From Flavobacteriaceae bacterium (lineage in GTDB: Bacteria; Bacteroidota; Bacteroidia; Flavobacteriales; Flavobacteriaceae): a DNA stretch of 64,000 nucleotides. The notes beneath the pieces were generated by a model, which was given only the letters and a program-made list of their open reading frames with translations, had not been told where the DNA came from and ran no database searches. This document shows, in pieces, positions 8,355 to 18,346 of this stretch. Position 1 is the first letter of the stretch. Every line of letters starts with the position of its first letter. A program made the translations under genes and the position numbers. The stretch is taken from contig JANTGS010000001.1 in NCBI GenBank assembly GCA_024762795.1, positions 1 through 64,000 on the forward strand, read 5' to 3'.

Positions 8355-10931
8355 TTAAAACTGCTGACCAATAATAAAATGTGTTTGCCATCCTGATTTA
8401 TCATTGGTTCCTGGTATATTATCAAATCCATAACCAAAATCTATACCAAGAAGTCCAAATGCCGGCATAAAAACTCTTATACCTGCTCCGGCAGATCTTT
8501 TTAATTCAAAGGGTCTGAAATCTTCAAAGCTTTCAAATGAATTACCTCCTTCCAGGAAAGTAAGTGCGTAAATTGAAGCTGTAGGTTTTAATGTGATCGC
8601 ATAACGTAATTCAAAAGATATTTTGTTATAAACAGTTCCTCCACGATAGGGTGATAAACTCGAGTTAGGATAACCTCTTAGCTGTACTACCTGTCTTCCG
8701 TCAAATTGTCCAGTATTCATTCCGTCCCCTCCCACATAGAATCTTTCAAAGGGAGAAATTCCGATGTCTTTATTGTAAGCTCCCAGAAAACCAAATTCAG
8801 CATTCGACATCAAAACCAGGTCCTTCCAAATCTGTGTATACCATTTGCCCATAAAATTGATCTTGTAGTATTCAAGCCATTCGAATCTTTCTTCATCCGG
8901 TAAACCTGCATATTCTTTGTCGTTAAAAGAAGAATAGGGCGGGGTAACTTTGGCGATAACATTAAATTGTGATCCGTATCTTGGATAGATCGGACTCGGT
9001 CCGGCCGAATTTCTTCCAAAGTTAACCGTCAGGTTTAGGTTGTTTGAAATTCCGTTATTGTAACCAAAAGTGGATAAAAAGAAATCTTTTAATGTGAACC
9101 TCTGGAAACTTAATGAAGTTGAAAGTGTAAAATAGTCATCAGGCCATTTTAATCGCTGACTTAAGCCCACGGAGGCACCGGTAATATCCAGACGTTGATT
9201 CTTATCCACATCGCGTTTTAGCGGATCATAAGAATACTGACTGGAGCTATAGATAGAGAAATTGAATCCTTTCGGACGTTTTCCTCCCCACCAGGGTTCT
9301 GCAAAGGATAAAGAATAAGTCCTTGAAAATTTACTCGCTTGTAAACGTAATGAAATGCTTTGTCCGTCACCACGGGGTACCGGTTTGTATTCATCCCAGT
9401 TAAAAAGGTTTCTCGCAGAGAAATTGTTAAAGGACAGGGCAAGTGTACCGATAAAGGCGCCGCCACCATAACCTCCCTGTAATTCTATCTGGCTCGATCC
9501 TTTTTCCGACAGGCTGTATGTGATATCTGTTGTTTTATCCTGATAATTAGGTTTTACATCAGGCACAATATTTTCTGCATCGATATACCCTAATTGGCCT
9601 AACTCGCGTATTGAACGGACTATATTTGATTTACTAAACAGATCTCCCGGTCGGGTCCATATCTCCCGGTAGAGTACAAAATCATTGGTTACATCATTTC
9701 CTTCCACAGATACTTTACGTACAGTTGCCGGATCGTCTTCTACAATTCGAACTTCAATATTGATCTCATTATTTTCAGCACTGGTCTCTACCAGATTTAC
9801 TCTTGAGAAAAGATATCCGTTGTCAAGATAGGTATTTGTAATATCTTTTGAATCAGGAGTGCCGTCACCTTTTACCCTTTCATTCAGGGCTTTACCATTG
9901 TATGTACTCCCTTTATCGATACGTAGGATACTCATTAGCTGGGCATCTGTAAATACTGTATTTCCAAGGAATTTGATATCGCCAAATTTGTAACGATCTC
10001 CTTCATTTACGGTAATATCTAAATTGATAGTATTATCATCGTTAAAAGAAACAGAATCTTTAACCACAATTGCATCCCGGAATCCTTTTTCCTGATATTT
10101 TTCAACTACTTTTTTAAGATCTTCTTTATAAACATCTTCTATAAATTTAGAAGGTTTAAAGATATTCTGTATCTTTTTTTCCTTCGTTTTTTTCATAGCC
10201 TTCTTCAGCTTTTTGTCCTCGATAATTCTATTGCCATGAAAGGTTATGGTTTTGATCTTAATCTTTTCTCCTTTGTCCACAAGAATCAGGGCATCCTGAA
10301 CATGAGAATTGGCCGAATCAGGTTTTGTTGAGATGGTAACCTTAGTTTTTAAATAGCCTTTTTCGCGGTATTTATCCTGGATCTGATTTTTTGTAGTAGT
10401 AATCAGGTTCTCGGTCAGCATGGCTCCTTTTTGGAATTCCAGCTCCTTTCTAAGATCTTCGAGTTTGGATTTTTTAACTCCTTTAATGGTAACATTACCT
10501 ACCTTATCCAGCTCAGAAACTGCTATTTCCAGATAAATTGTATCGCCATCGAGTTTGGTAGCGTACACTTCCACATCGCTGAACAGCTTGGAAGTCCATA
10601 ATTTTTTAATGGCACCGGTTAGTTTATCTCCCGGTATTTTAATTTCCTGGCCTGCAACCAAGCCTGAGAAAATAAGAATTGACTGCTCAGAAATGGTATT
10701 GTTACCGGTTACGGTAACTCCTCCCAATTTATACTTTTTGGGTTTACTCAGATCGATTAGATTGCTTAGATTCTGATTTGCACGAATGGTATCAGATTTT
10801 TTTAAGGTCGCAGCAGGAACCGGTTTCTTAATAGTATCGTTACTTTTAAGAGAATCTTTTTCCTGAGCAAAGGCGGTAAAAAATGTCCAAACCAAAAATA
10901 GGGGTAAAACGCCGGTTTTTATCTTATTCAT
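8355..10931 (-). CDS. bamA: Outer membrane assembly factor BamA
   Basis: The 858-residue protein has a signal peptide (MNKIKTGVLPLFLVWTFFTAF, cut near AFA-Q), a series of POTRA domains to about residue 480 and a C-terminal 16-stranded barrel ending in Phe. LRGYPNSS in the barrel corresponds to the conserved VRGF/RGY lid-lock motif. BamA folds and inserts beta-barrel proteins in the outer membrane. The frame is open further upstream, but that part overlaps uppS and lacks an export signal. ATG at 10931 gives a proper signal peptide and overlaps the uppS stop by eight bases (ATGAATAA), implying translational coupling. Confidence 0.93.
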   Translation of the reverse strand: MNKIKTGVLPLFLVWTFFTAFAQEKDSLKSNDTIKKPVPAATLKKSDTIRANQNLSNLIDLSKPKKYKLGGVTVTGNNTISEQSILIFSGLVAGQEIKIPGDKLTGAIKKLWTSKLFSDVEVYATKLDGDTIYLEIAVSELDKVGNVTIKGVKKSKLEDLRKELEFQKGAMLTENLITTTKNQIQDKYREKGYLKTKVTISTKPDSANSHVQDALILVDKGEKIKIKTITFHGNRIIEDKKLKKAMKKTKEKKIQNIFKPSKFIEDVYKEDLKKVVEKYQEKGFRDAIVVKDSVSFNDDNTINLDITVNEGDRYKFGDIKFLGNTVFTDAQLMSILRIDKGSTYNGKALNERVKGDGTPDSKDITNTYLDNGYLFSRVNLVETSAENNEINIEVRIVEDDPATVRKVSVEGNDVTNDFVLYREIWTRPGDLFSKSNIVRSIRELGQLGYIDAENIVPDVKPNYQDKTTDITYSLSEKGSSQIELQGGYGGGAFIGTLALSFNNFSARNLFNWDEYKPVPRGDGQSISLRLQASKFSRTYSLSFAEPWWGGKRPKGFNFSIYSSSQYSYDPLKRDVDKNQRLDITGASVGLSQRLKWPDDYFTLSTSLSFQRFTLKDFFLSTFGYNNGISNNLNLTVNFGRNSAGPSPIYPRYGSQFNVIAKVTPPYSSFNDKEYAGLPDEERFEWLEYYKINFMGKWYTQIWKDLVLMSNAEFGFLGAYNKDIGISPFERFYVGGDGMNTGQFDGRQVVQLRGYPNSSLSPYRGGTVYNKISFELRYAITLKPTASIYALTFLEGGNSFESFEDFRPFELKRSAGAGIRVFMPAFGLLGIDFGYGFDNIPGTNDKSGWQTHFIIGQQF

Positions 10932-11670
10932 TAATGTTCTCAATTTGTTCACTTGTTTTTCCAAATCGTCGTTCTCTGCTTTGATAATTGATGATTGCCT
11001 TGTAAAAATCTTCTTTTTTAAAATCAGGCCATAATACCTCTGTAAAATAAAATTCGGCATAGGCAATTTGCCACAATAAGAAATTACTGATGCGTAATTC
11101 TCCGCTGGTTCGTATCAAAAAATCAACGTCGGGCAAAGTAAATGTATATAAATGATTATTTATAATATTTTCATCAATTTCTTCTAGTTTGAGTTCATTA
11201 TTAACAATTTTTTTAGAAATAGTTCTTGTCATGTTAACAATTTCTTCCCTCGATCCGTAGTTCAGGGCCAGAGTCAGGATTAATCCTGTATTCTTTTTAG
11301 TTGCCTGAATAGTATGGGTAAGTTTTTTAAATGCTTTAGAAGGTAATCTTTCGATATTTCCAATGGTATTTAATCTTACATTATTCTTTTGAAAAGTGGG
11401 AAGTTCTTTTTGCAGGGAATTGACAAGAATACTCATCAAAGTGTCAATTTCCGATTTGGGTCTGTTCCAGTTTTCGGTTGAAAAAGTATAGAGGGTCAGG
11501 GCTTCGATCTTTAATTCGGCCGCAGCCTCAACGGTTTCTCTAACAGCATTCACTCCTTTCCGGTGTCCCAGTACTCTTGATAAACCTCTTTTTTTTGCCC
11601 ATCGGCCGTTTCCATCCATGATCACGGCTACATGTCGGGGCAATTTATCTTTATCTATTTTCTGCTTCAT
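10924..11670 (-). CDS. uppS: Isoprenyl (undecaprenyl) diphosphate synthase
   Basis: A cis-prenyltransferase of about 248 residues that makes the C55 lipid carrier for peptidoglycan and other cell-wall polymers from FPP and IPP. The signature HVAVIMDGNGRWAKKRG near the N terminus contains the catalytic Asp of MDGNGRW, and the C-terminal part has the RTSGELRISNFLLWQ motif. Two ATGs, at 11676 and 11670, are possible. I prefer 11670 because AGAAG lies seven bases ahead of it. Upstream in-frame sequence overlaps the DUF6089 gene and is not coding here. uppS sits between DUF6089 and bamA, as in other flavobacteria. Confidence 0.92.
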   Translation of the reverse strand: MKQKIDKDKLPRHVAVIMDGNGRWAKKRGLSRVLGHRKGVNAVRETVEAAAELKIEALTLYTFSTENWNRPKSEIDTLMSILVNSLQKELPTFQKNNVRLNTIGNIERLPSKAFKKLTHTIQATKKNTGLILTLALNYGSREEIVNMTRTISKKIVNNELKLEEIDENIINNHLYTFTLPDVDFLIRTSGELRISNFLLWQIAYAEFYFTEVLWPDFKKEDFYKAIINYQSRERRFGKTSEQIENINE

Positions 11671-11695
11671 GGTCATTCTTCTGATCTGTTCTTGA

Positions 11696-12403
11696 TTAAT
11701 TAAACCTTTCCCAAAGGTGTTGCCACGATCTGGCATCGGTATCAAACACGTATGTAATTGTAAAACCTGTAAAAACATACCAGTCATTAGTGTTGGAATT
11801 GTCTATGGTTTTATATACCGGATTTCCTAATGGATCAAGTCCGCTTTGATATTGAGCTCCGTTATAATAGCCATCAATATCATCCTTAAAAGTATATCTG
11901 AAAGAGGTTTCAATTGCATAAGCAATATTATAGGTTAAACGCCCTTTAAAGCCAAGTCCTACGGGAAGAATAAAATTAAAGGTTCTTCCGTCTTCTCTTG
12001 TGTCATAATTACTAACGGCAGCTTCTACAATAATATATGGTGTACTTGCGCGGCCTAATTCTGACAGGTTGTAATCGAAAAAATTAAATTCTATTCCGGC
12101 AGCAAATTCATGTATAGAATTTGTAAAATTAAGTCCGCGGTATATACGGTAGGAATTCTTTGATTCCGCATCATCTCCTGAGATCTTTGCATAGGTATAC
12201 TGAGCTCTGAGTGCATATCGCGGACTCAGATCAAGTTTGTAGATACCTCCAACGGCTATATTGTTAGGTAGAATAAGAAAATCATTTCCAATATCTCCAA
12301 TATAATTACTTCCACCCAAAAACACTCCTATCTCATGACTTTGAGCAGAAACGGAGCCGGAAATTAATGCAAATAATATAAGTATTAAAAATCTTTTTTT
12401 CAT
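11696..12403 (-). CDS. DUF6089 family outer membrane beta-barrel protein
   Basis: A 235-residue protein with a signal peptide (MKKRFLILILFALISGSVSA) followed by alternating hydrophobic strands typical of a small outer membrane barrel, for example EIGVFLGGSNYIGD at the mature N terminus. I identify it with the DUF6089 family, whose members sit directly before uppS-bamA in many Bacteroidota. The function is unknown; its position suggests a role in envelope biogenesis. ATG at 12403 is chosen over a TTG at 12421 because it starts the signal peptide. A TATATTTG box lies 16 bases upstream and probably drives the DUF6089-uppS-bamA unit. Confidence 0.75.
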   Translation of the reverse strand: MKKRFLILILFALISGSVSAQSHEIGVFLGGSNYIGDIGNDFLILPNNIAVGGIYKLDLSPRYALRAQYTYAKISGDDAESKNSYRIYRGLNFTNSIHEFAAGIEFNFFDYNLSELGRASTPYIIVEAAVSNYDTREDGRTFNFILPVGLGFKGRLTYNIAYAIETSFRYTFKDDIDGYYNGAQYQSGLDPLGNPVYKTIDNSNTNDWYVFTGFTITYVFDTDARSWQHLWERFN

Positions 12404-12418
12404 ATACAAAACAGGTCG

Positions 12419-12426
12419 CAAATATA
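12419..12426 (-). promoter_or_regulatory. Bacteroidota -7 box for DUF6089-uppS-bamA
   Basis: TATATTTG on the minus strand is a perfect TAnnTTTG match, 16 bases upstream of the ATG at 12403. No clear TTG lies at the usual -33 spacing. Confidence 0.5.
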
Positions 12427-12506
12427 TAAAATAACATTTGCTTTTGAATTAATTTACCTTCTCTTTTTTGAACAACAGAAATTAGCAGTAAAAAATGCCT
12501 GGATTG

Positions 12507-13397
12507 TCAGTTGCGGGTATCTTCTCCCCACAGCAGTTTTTCCCGGAGCGTTTTAATAAATGATTGTTCATTGAGTACGATCAGTTTTATAGTAAAATCA
12601 CATTTTTTAATGTAGATCTTAGTAGTGTTGGAGATGGTTGTAATACGAGAGTCAAGAGTTAAGATAGCTTCATTGGTCCGGCTGCCTACTTTAAGTTCAA
12701 CTTTAGTCTCCTCCGGAATTACCAAAGGCCTTACGCTCAGGCTGTGTGGTGCAATTGGGGTTAAAACAATATTCTTTGAGGAGGGTGAAATGATGGGGCC
12801 GCCACAGCTTAATGAATATCCTGTAGAACCTGTGGGTGTGGAAATAATAAGTCCGTCGCTCCAGTAAGTGGTGAGATACTCTCCATCGAGATAAGTTTCT
12901 ATCGTGATCATAGAAGGAGTATCTTTCCTGCTGATGGAGACCTCGTTGAGTGCGTAATTTATTTCTTCAAGATCCTTATTGTCATCGTTGGTACTAACAC
13001 TGATCAGAGTTCTTTCTTTGATTGTATAAGCGTTATTAAACAAGAGTTTAATAGCTTCCGGGATATTTTCTTTTTGGATGGTTGCCAAAAAACCAAGCGT
13101 TCCGGTATTGATTCCTATGATGGGTATGTTGAGATCTCTTACATAGGTTATCGACCTTAAAAAAGTGCCGTCGCCTCCAACGCTGAAAAACATATCAAAG
13201 GTGTTGTCCAGATTATGATAACTTTCGAAGGTGTGAAAATGCGGGTTGTCTTTTCGACCCTCAAACCCATCGAACAGATTCCTTTCAAAAAAGATCTCTG
13301 TATTGTGGGCTAATAATTCATCAACCAATACACCGGTATATTTTAATGTTGTAGCTACATTGGTCTGACCAAAAATACCAACTTTAACAAGCTTCAT
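12507..13397 (-). CDS. nadK: NAD kinase
   Basis: A 296-residue ATP-NAD kinase that makes NADP. The diagnostic GGDGTFL motif is at residues 74-80 and carries the catalytic Asp76. NEVSISR supplies the second conserved site, and the glycine-rich GSTGYSLSCGGP segment follows near residue 180. The length is normal and it is cytosolic. The start codon lies two bases after the stop of the CBS-domain gene, so the pair is cotranscribed. The gene faces away from pdxJ across the shared upstream region. Confidence 0.95.
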   Translation of the reverse strand: MKLVKVGIFGQTNVATTLKYTGVLVDELLAHNTEIFFERNLFDGFEGRKDNPHFHTFESYHNLDNTFDMFFSVGGDGTFLRSITYVRDLNIPIIGINTGTLGFLATIQKENIPEAIKLLFNNAYTIKERTLISVSTNDDNKDLEEINYALNEVSISRKDTPSMITIETYLDGEYLTTYWSDGLIISTPTGSTGYSLSCGGPIISPSSKNIVLTPIAPHSLSVRPLVIPEETKVELKVGSRTNEAILTLDSRITTISNTTKIYIKKCDFTIKLIVLNEQSFIKTLREKLLWGEDTRN

Positions 13398-13399
13398 GA

Positions 13400-14062
13400 T
13401 TAGATGTTTAGATATTTCTTTAAATAATTGGAGCGTTCTTTAAGCTCTTCTAAGTATTTGTCATTGGATTTCTCATTCACGATCTGATATCCGTATCTTC
13501 TGAAAGATAGCATGGTATTGCTTATATCATGTGCACCTAATTTGAGTACAATACTGGCCGTATCATTAATTATTTTAGATATAAAAATGCCGTAAAGTGT
13601 TGCATCATTGGCTTCAACGATTTGAGTGATCTCGCTAAATGAGTAATCTCTAACTCCCTTGGAGATGGTAAGTACAACACCATTTTCATGTAAAAAAGGA
13701 GTATTTTCAAGGATCTTTAAAAAATCATCCAGTTCAAAATAACCCATATAATGATCTTCGGAATCGAGAACAGGGATCAGGTTACAATGATTATTGATAA
13801 AGAACTGCAGAATTTCAAACCAGCCCATATTTTCCGAAACATGAACAGGTTGAAAAAGATGCTTTAAATCCGAAACTTTTTGTCCGGAATTAAAAACCAG
13901 TTCTACTTCCTCACGTATAAGAACACCGCAGAACTTTTTTTTACGAACAACCGGCAGGTGAGAAAAATTATTCTCCCTGAATAATTTTAAGGCTTTACTG
14001 ATATCATCCTTTAACCTGAGCGGTTTGATATCATTGGTGATATAATTTTCTATAGCGATCAT
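13400..14062 (-). CDS. CBS domain protein
   Basis: A 220-residue cytosolic protein with two CBS motifs (about residues 10-60 and 75-125), which as a tandem pair usually bind adenine nucleotides. Residues 135-220 form a compact C-terminal domain that looks ACT-like. No catalytic domain is attached. The gene is coupled to nadK with a two-base gap and is next to pdxJ. That placement suggests sensing of adenylate or NAD-related ligands, but this is inference. It is divergent from pdxJ across an 88-base intergenic region. Confidence 0.8.
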   Translation of the reverse strand: MIAIENYITNDIKPLRLKDDISKALKLFRENNFSHLPVVRKKKFCGVLIREEVELVFNSGQKVSDLKHLFQPVHVSENMGWFEILQFFINNHCNLIPVLDSEDHYMGYFELDDFLKILENTPFLHENGVVLTISKGVRDYSFSEITQIVEANDATLYGIFISKIINDTASIVLKLGAHDISNTMLSFRRYGYQIVNEKSNDKYLEELKERSNYLKKYLNI

Positions 14063-14101
14063 AATACTTTACAAAATAACAGAAATAATATTTAAATAAG
14101 T

Positions 14102-14109
14102 TAATTTTG
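14102..14109 (+). promoter_or_regulatory. Bacteroidota -7 box for pdxJ
   Basis: TAATTTTG matches TAnnTTTG and lies 41 bases upstream of the pdxJ ATG. Confidence 0.45.
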
Positions 14110-14150
14110 TACAGATTAAATGTATAGAAAAAAATTAAAACTTAAAAGAG

Positions 14151-14864
14151 ATGACTAAACTTAGTGTCAATATCAATAAAATAGCCACTTTGCGCAATGC
14201 AAGGGGAGGAGATTTTCCAAATGTGGTCAAGGCTGCTGTCGATTTTCAAAACTACGGAGCTCAGGGGATAACTGTACATCCCAGGCCGGATGAACGACAT
14301 ATCAGATACAGTGATGTAGCTGATTTGAAAAAGGTTATAACCACCGAATTTAATATTGAAGGGAATCCGATTCCTAAGTTCATTGATCTGGTGCTTAAAA
14401 ATAAACCCGATCAGGTAACTTTGGTACCCGATGCTATAGATGCAATTACTTCAAATGCGGGTTGGGATACCATAAAAAATCAGAGTTTTTTAAAAGAAAT
14501 TGTAACTGAATTTAAGCGGAATGGAATCCGGACTTCTATTTTTATGGATACCGATGCGAAACTTATTGAAGCTGCTGCCAAAACCGGTACCGACAGGATA
14601 GAACTTTACACCGAGGCTTACGCCGATAATTATCATAAAAACAGAGAAGAAGCCGTTAAACCTTATGTGGAATCAGCTGTTCTGGCAGGTGAACTCGGAC
14701 TCGGATTAAATGCCGGTCATGATCTGAATCTGGAGAATATTCAATATTTTAACAGTAAAATTAAAGGTATGCTTGAAGTTTCTATAGGGCATGCACTCAT
14801 CGTGGAATCATTGTATTACGGTATGCAAAACGTAGTCAATATGTATCTTGAAAAATTAAAATAA
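14151..14864 (+). CDS. pdxJ: Pyridoxine 5'-phosphate synthase
   Basis: A 237-residue TIM-barrel enzyme that condenses deoxyxylulose 5-phosphate with 3-amino-1-hydroxyacetone 1-phosphate in the DXP-dependent vitamin B6 pathway. The conserved N-terminal [14 protein letters not shown], the HPRPDERHI segment near residue 45 and the C-terminal SIGHALI phosphate-binding motif are all present. Length matches the family. Its stop overlaps the next start by one base (TAATG), so the downstream hydrolase is translationally linked. Confidence 0.95.
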   Translation: MTKLSVNINKIATLRNARGGDFPNVVKAAVDFQNYGAQGITVHPRPDERHIRYSDVADLKKVITTEFNIEGNPIPKFIDLVLKNKPDQVTLVPDAIDAITSNAGWDTIKNQSFLKEIVTEFKRNGIRTSIFMDTDAKLIEAAAKTGTDRIELYTEAYADNYHKNREEAVKPYVESAVLAGELGLGLNAGHDLNLENIQYFNSKIKGMLEVSIGHALIVESLYYGMQNVVNMYLEKLK

Positions 14865-15631
14865 TGCCGCTTTTACATTCGATCATTTTAGGGAAAGGAG
14901 AGCCTTTGTTAATTTTGCACGGCTTGTTTGGAATGAGTGATAACTGGAAAACCCTGGGGATGAAATTTGCAGAGGATTATGAAGTTCATCTGATCGATCA
15001 GCGGAATCACGGGAGAAGTTTTCATGCCGATGATTTTTCTTATGAACTGATGGTGCAGGATCTTTTAGAATATACAGATCATTATCAACTGGATAAAGTT
15101 AATATGATCGGGCATTCTATGGGTGGGAAAACAGCCATGCTTTTTGCTGTAAATTATCCTGAAAAGCTTAAAAAACTTATTATTGTTGATATTTCTCCAA
15201 AATATTATCCCATTCATCATCAAATTATTGTGGGAGCACTGGAATCGCTGAATTTTGACAGCTTACATTCGAGAAAAGAGATTGATAAAGTTTTGCAGGA
15301 ATACATTGAGGAAGAAAGTATCAGGCAGTTTGTGATGAAGAATATTTACAGGATAGAAAAGGATAAATTTGCTTTCCGGTTCAATTTGACTAGCATTTCA
15401 AAGCATCTGGCTGAGGTGGGGAAAGCACTGTCGTCAAAATCGAAATATTACGGAGATACTCTTTTTTTAAAAGGTGAGCGTTCCGGTTATATACTGAAAA
15501 GTGATGAAGAACTGATCAAAGAGCATTTCCCAAACAGTAAGATTGAGAAAATATCAAATGCCGGTCATTGGTTACATGCCGAAAATCCGGTCGAATTTTA
15601 TCAAAAGCTTATGAATTTCATGAAAAATTAA
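14864..15631 (+). CDS. Alpha/beta fold hydrolase (YbfF-like)
   Basis: A 255-residue cytosolic hydrolase. The nucleophile is S85 in GHSMGG, the oxyanion segment is HGLFG at 19-23 and the C-terminal histidine lies in NAGHWLHAE. The ordering and DQRNHGRS segment resemble the YbfF/PHPT esterase group, which hydrolyses short acyl esters or acyl-CoA in vitro. The physiological substrate is unknown. It is one base out of phase with the pdxJ stop (TAATG), so it is in the same operon. The conserved linkage to pdxJ in flavobacteria does not by itself reveal a function. Confidence 0.85.
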   Translation: MPLLHSIILGKGEPLLILHGLFGMSDNWKTLGMKFAEDYEVHLIDQRNHGRSFHADDFSYELMVQDLLEYTDHYQLDKVNMIGHSMGGKTAMLFAVNYPEKLKKLIIVDISPKYYPIHHQIIVGALESLNFDSLHSRKEIDKVLQEYIEEESIRQFVMKNIYRIEKDKFAFRFNLTSISKHLAEVGKALSSKSKYYGDTLFLKGERSGYILKSDEELIKEHFPNSKIEKISNAGHWLHAENPVEFYQKLMNFMKN

Positions 15632-15668
15632 CTAAATTGGCTCAATTAAAACTAAAAACACCAATCCT

Positions 15669-16010
15669 ATGAAATTTATTTTAAAAATGTTATTAACCGC
15701 AGTAGCGGTACTGATTATTGAAAAAATACTCCCCGGAATCTCTGTAGATACTTATTCAACAGCAATTTGGGTAGCTGTGATCATCGGAATTCTTTATGCA
15801 CTTTTAAAGCCTTTACTGGTAGTGCTTACTCTACCGGTAACAATATTGACCCTGGGTCTTTTTCTTTTTGTAATCAACGCAATTCTCATCTTGTTAACAG
15901 GAAATATGGTTGACGGATTTACGGTTTCAGGTTTCTGGTCGGCGCTCTTTTTTAGTATTTTACTTTCTGTTTTTCAATCCGTCTTATATGGTTTGATCGA
16001 TAAGGAATAA
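15669..16010 (+). CDS. Phage holin family (4TM) membrane protein
   Basis: A 113-residue hydrophobic protein with about four membrane segments and the LLKPLLVVLTLPVTILTLGLF core typical of the mycobacterial-type phage holin family IV / YvlD-like proteins. Despite the family name, these are chromosomal inner membrane proteins of unknown role in most bacteria, and no phage genes surround this one. It lies 37 bases after the hydrolase and may be the last gene of that transcript. Confidence 0.75.
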   Translation: MKFILKMLLTAVAVLIIEKILPGISVDTYSTAIWVAVIIGILYALLKPLLVVLTLPVTILTLGLFLFVINAILILLTGNMVDGFTVSGFWSALFFSILLSVFQSVLYGLIDKE

Positions 16011-16149
16011 TTTGATTCTTATCTGAAAATACAAACAACCTTATTGCGAAGAAAGACTTTTTTACGCTTCAACCCTATATTTAACAATATATTAACCTCA
16101 CTTTTAATGGCTTTTGAAATAAAAAGGCTGTTATCTGTGTTAAATTTAT

Positions 16150-16157
16150 TATTTTTG
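16150..16157 (+). promoter_or_regulatory. Bacteroidota -7 box for tig
   Basis: TATTTTTG matches TAnnTTTG and lies 38 bases upstream of the trigger factor ATG. Confidence 0.5.
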
Positions 16158-16195
16158 CACCCTCAAATTTTTTGAAAGTTTAATAAAGAATTACA

Positions 16196-17518
16196 ATGAA
16201 CATAACAAAAGAAAAAATCGACGAACTGAATTCAATTGTAAGAATTGATATCACGAATGAGGATTATCAGGATAAGGTAGATGATATCTTAAAGGATTAT
16301 CGTAAAAAAGCAAATATTCCGGGCTTTAGAAAAGGGCACGTACCTATGAGTCTGGTAAAAAAGCAATATGGTAAATCTGTATTGATTGATGAAGTAAATA
16401 AACTTTTACAGGATAGTTTAAGTAAATTTCTGGTTGAAGAAAAACTGGATGTACTTGGAAATCCTTTACCTAAAGCACAAGATAATTTCTCCTGGGATAA
16501 AGATTCTTTTACTTTTGAATTTGAACTGGGGCATGCACCTGAATTTGAAGTAAACCTGAAACCCAAGAAAAAAATTGTAAGTTACAAGATCATCGCTGAT
16601 GATAAAATGATCGAAGAGCAAATTGCAAACATTCAGGAGCAATACGGAAAGGTAAATGCACAAGATGAAATTACAGAAAATTCTAATATTACAGGAACTT
16701 TTGTAAATGAAGAAAAGGAAATAGAAAAGAAATCTACCTTTAAACTGGATAAAGTCAAAGGCAAGGTTAACCATAAGAAATTTTTAGGAAAAAAAGTTGG
16801 TGATGTAATTACATTGAAATCAAAAGGACTTTTTATCGATGATCATACACTGATGCATATGCTGGATGTTCCACATGATGATGCTCACGGGTTGGATATT
16901 CCATTGACCTTTACAATTGATGAGATTACAGAGACCGAACTGGCTGAGGTAAACCAGGAATTGTTTGATAAGATCTTCGGTGAAGGTACCGTTAAAAATC
17001 TGGAGGAATTTAAAGTTAAACTGAAAGAAGATGCTGAAAAACAATTTACACAACAGTCAGACCAGCACCTTTTAAATGCGGTTACGGATAGTTTGATAGA
17101 AAACACAAAATTTGATCTTCCAACTGAATTTTTACAAAAATGGCTTGCTGTTGCCGGTGAAAAGCAACTGACTCCAGAAGAGGCAGAGGCAGAATTCAAA
17201 AGATCAGAAAAAGGTTTACGCTACCAGTTGATCGAAAATAAGTTAAGTCAGGAGCATAATCTGAATGTGTCCTACGAAGATATTAAAGAATATGCCAAAG
17301 GATTTATTAAGGTTCAGATGGCTCAGTTTGGTAATCCGAATCCGGCAGAAAAAGAACTGGACGAAATTACCAACAGCGTACTGGCCAATCAGGAAGAAGC
17401 CAAACGTTTATCAGATCAGCTGATGAGCGAGAAGTTGTTAAATTTCTTTAAAGAGAATGTAAGTCTGGAAACCAAAGAGGTTACTTACGAAGATTTTATC
17501 AAAGAAGTGTACAAATAA
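16196..17518 (+). CDS. tig: Trigger factor, ribosome-associated chaperone
   Basis: A 440-residue trigger factor. The N-terminal ribosome-binding domain carries a GFRKGHVPMSLV signature near residues 43-54 (family motif GFRxGxxP). A central region corresponds to the PPIase domain (about 150-240), and a helical C-terminal chaperone domain follows. The central domain lacks a strongly conserved FKBP active site, as in many Bacteroidota. It binds nascent chains at the exit tunnel. The tig-clpP-clpX order found here is conserved widely. It has its own -7 box and is followed by a terminator, so it is probably transcribed separately from clpP. Confidence 0.93.
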   Translation: MNITKEKIDELNSIVRIDITNEDYQDKVDDILKDYRKKANIPGFRKGHVPMSLVKKQYGKSVLIDEVNKLLQDSLSKFLVEEKLDVLGNPLPKAQDNFSWDKDSFTFEFELGHAPEFEVNLKPKKKIVSYKIIADDKMIEEQIANIQEQYGKVNAQDEITENSNITGTFVNEEKEIEKKSTFKLDKVKGKVNHKKFLGKKVGDVITLKSKGLFIDDHTLMHMLDVPHDDAHGLDIPLTFTIDEITETELAEVNQELFDKIFGEGTVKNLEEFKVKLKEDAEKQFTQQSDQHLLNAVTDSLIENTKFDLPTEFLQKWLAVAGEKQLTPEEAEAEFKRSEKGLRYQLIENKLSQEHNLNVSYEDIKEYAKGFIKVQMAQFGNPNPAEKELDEITNSVLANQEEAKRLSDQLMSEKLLNFFKENVSLETKEVTYEDFIKEVYK

Positions 17519-17540
17519 GATAAGTACTAAAATATTTTTA

Positions 17541-17576
17541 AAAACCTCACCGGATTATACCTGTGGGGTTTTTTTG
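17541..17576 (+). terminator. Intrinsic terminator after tig
   Basis: AAACCTCAC at 17542-17550 pairs with GTGGGGTTT at 17563-17571 (one G-T pair) and runs into a T tract ending near 17575. Confidence 0.8.
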
Positions 17577-17667
17577 GTAAAAATATTTATTATTGAATAC
17601 TTTATAAGTACTAAGGTATTTCTATTTTAAGTATATTTACCAGCAAAATTTTTAAAAAGATCAATTT

Positions 17668-18330
17668 ATGGATTACGGTAAGGAATTTAAAAAATATGCA
17701 ATTAAAGATCAGGGTATTAGTAGCATGCATCTTGATAAGATTATCAGCAGTGTTACCCCTTATATTATTGAGGAACGACAGTTGAATGTAGCTCAAATGG
17801 ATGTCTTCTCTAGATTGATGATGGACAGGATCATCTTTTTAGGTACTGCCATTGATGATTATGTAGCTAATATTATTCAGGCGCAATTATTGTTTCTGGA
17901 AAGTGTTGATGCTTCAAAAGATATTTCTATTTATATCAATTCACCCGGAGGAGGAGTCTATGCAGGACTCGGTATTTACGATACCATGCAGTTTATAAAA
18001 CCTGATGTTGCAACAATCTGTACCGGAATGGCTGCTTCTATGGGAGCTGTGCTTATGTGTGCCGGTGAAAAAGGGAAACGTTCGGCCTTACCTCATTCGA
18101 GAATTATGATTCACCAGCCTATGGGAGGAGCTCAGGGGCAAGCCTCTGATATAGAGATCACTGCGCGTGAGATATTAAAATTAAAAGATGAACTTTATGA
18201 GATCATCGCAAAGCATTCCGGACAAAAAGTAGATAAAGTACATCAGGATTCCGACAGGGATTACTGGATGAAAGCCGAGGAAGCAAAAGCTTATGGAATG
18301 ATCGATGAGATCCTTGTAAGAAATAAATAA
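17668..18330 (+). CDS. clpP: ATP-dependent Clp protease proteolytic subunit
   Basis: A 220-residue serine peptidase that assembles into a tetradecameric barrel and degrades proteins fed by ClpX. The catalytic triad is visible as S124 (GMAASMGAV), H149 (MIHQPMGG) and D194 (HQDSDRDYW). A short N-terminal propeptide precedes the core. The gene lies 16 bases upstream of clpX and is cotranscribed with it. Confidence 0.96.
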   Translation: MDYGKEFKKYAIKDQGISSMHLDKIISSVTPYIIEERQLNVAQMDVFSRLMMDRIIFLGTAIDDYVANIIQAQLLFLESVDASKDISIYINSPGGGVYAGLGIYDTMQFIKPDVATICTGMAASMGAVLMCAGEKGKRSALPHSRIMIHQPMGGAQGQASDIEITAREILKLKDELYEIIAKHSGQKVDKVHQDSDRDYWMKAEEAKAYGMIDEILVRNK

Positions 18331-18346
18331 TAATTAATCGATATAG

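Noticed and set aside
15669..16010. Considered the holin-family gene as a prophage trace
   Set aside because: Neighbours are housekeeping genes and members of this family are normal chromosomal membrane proteins.
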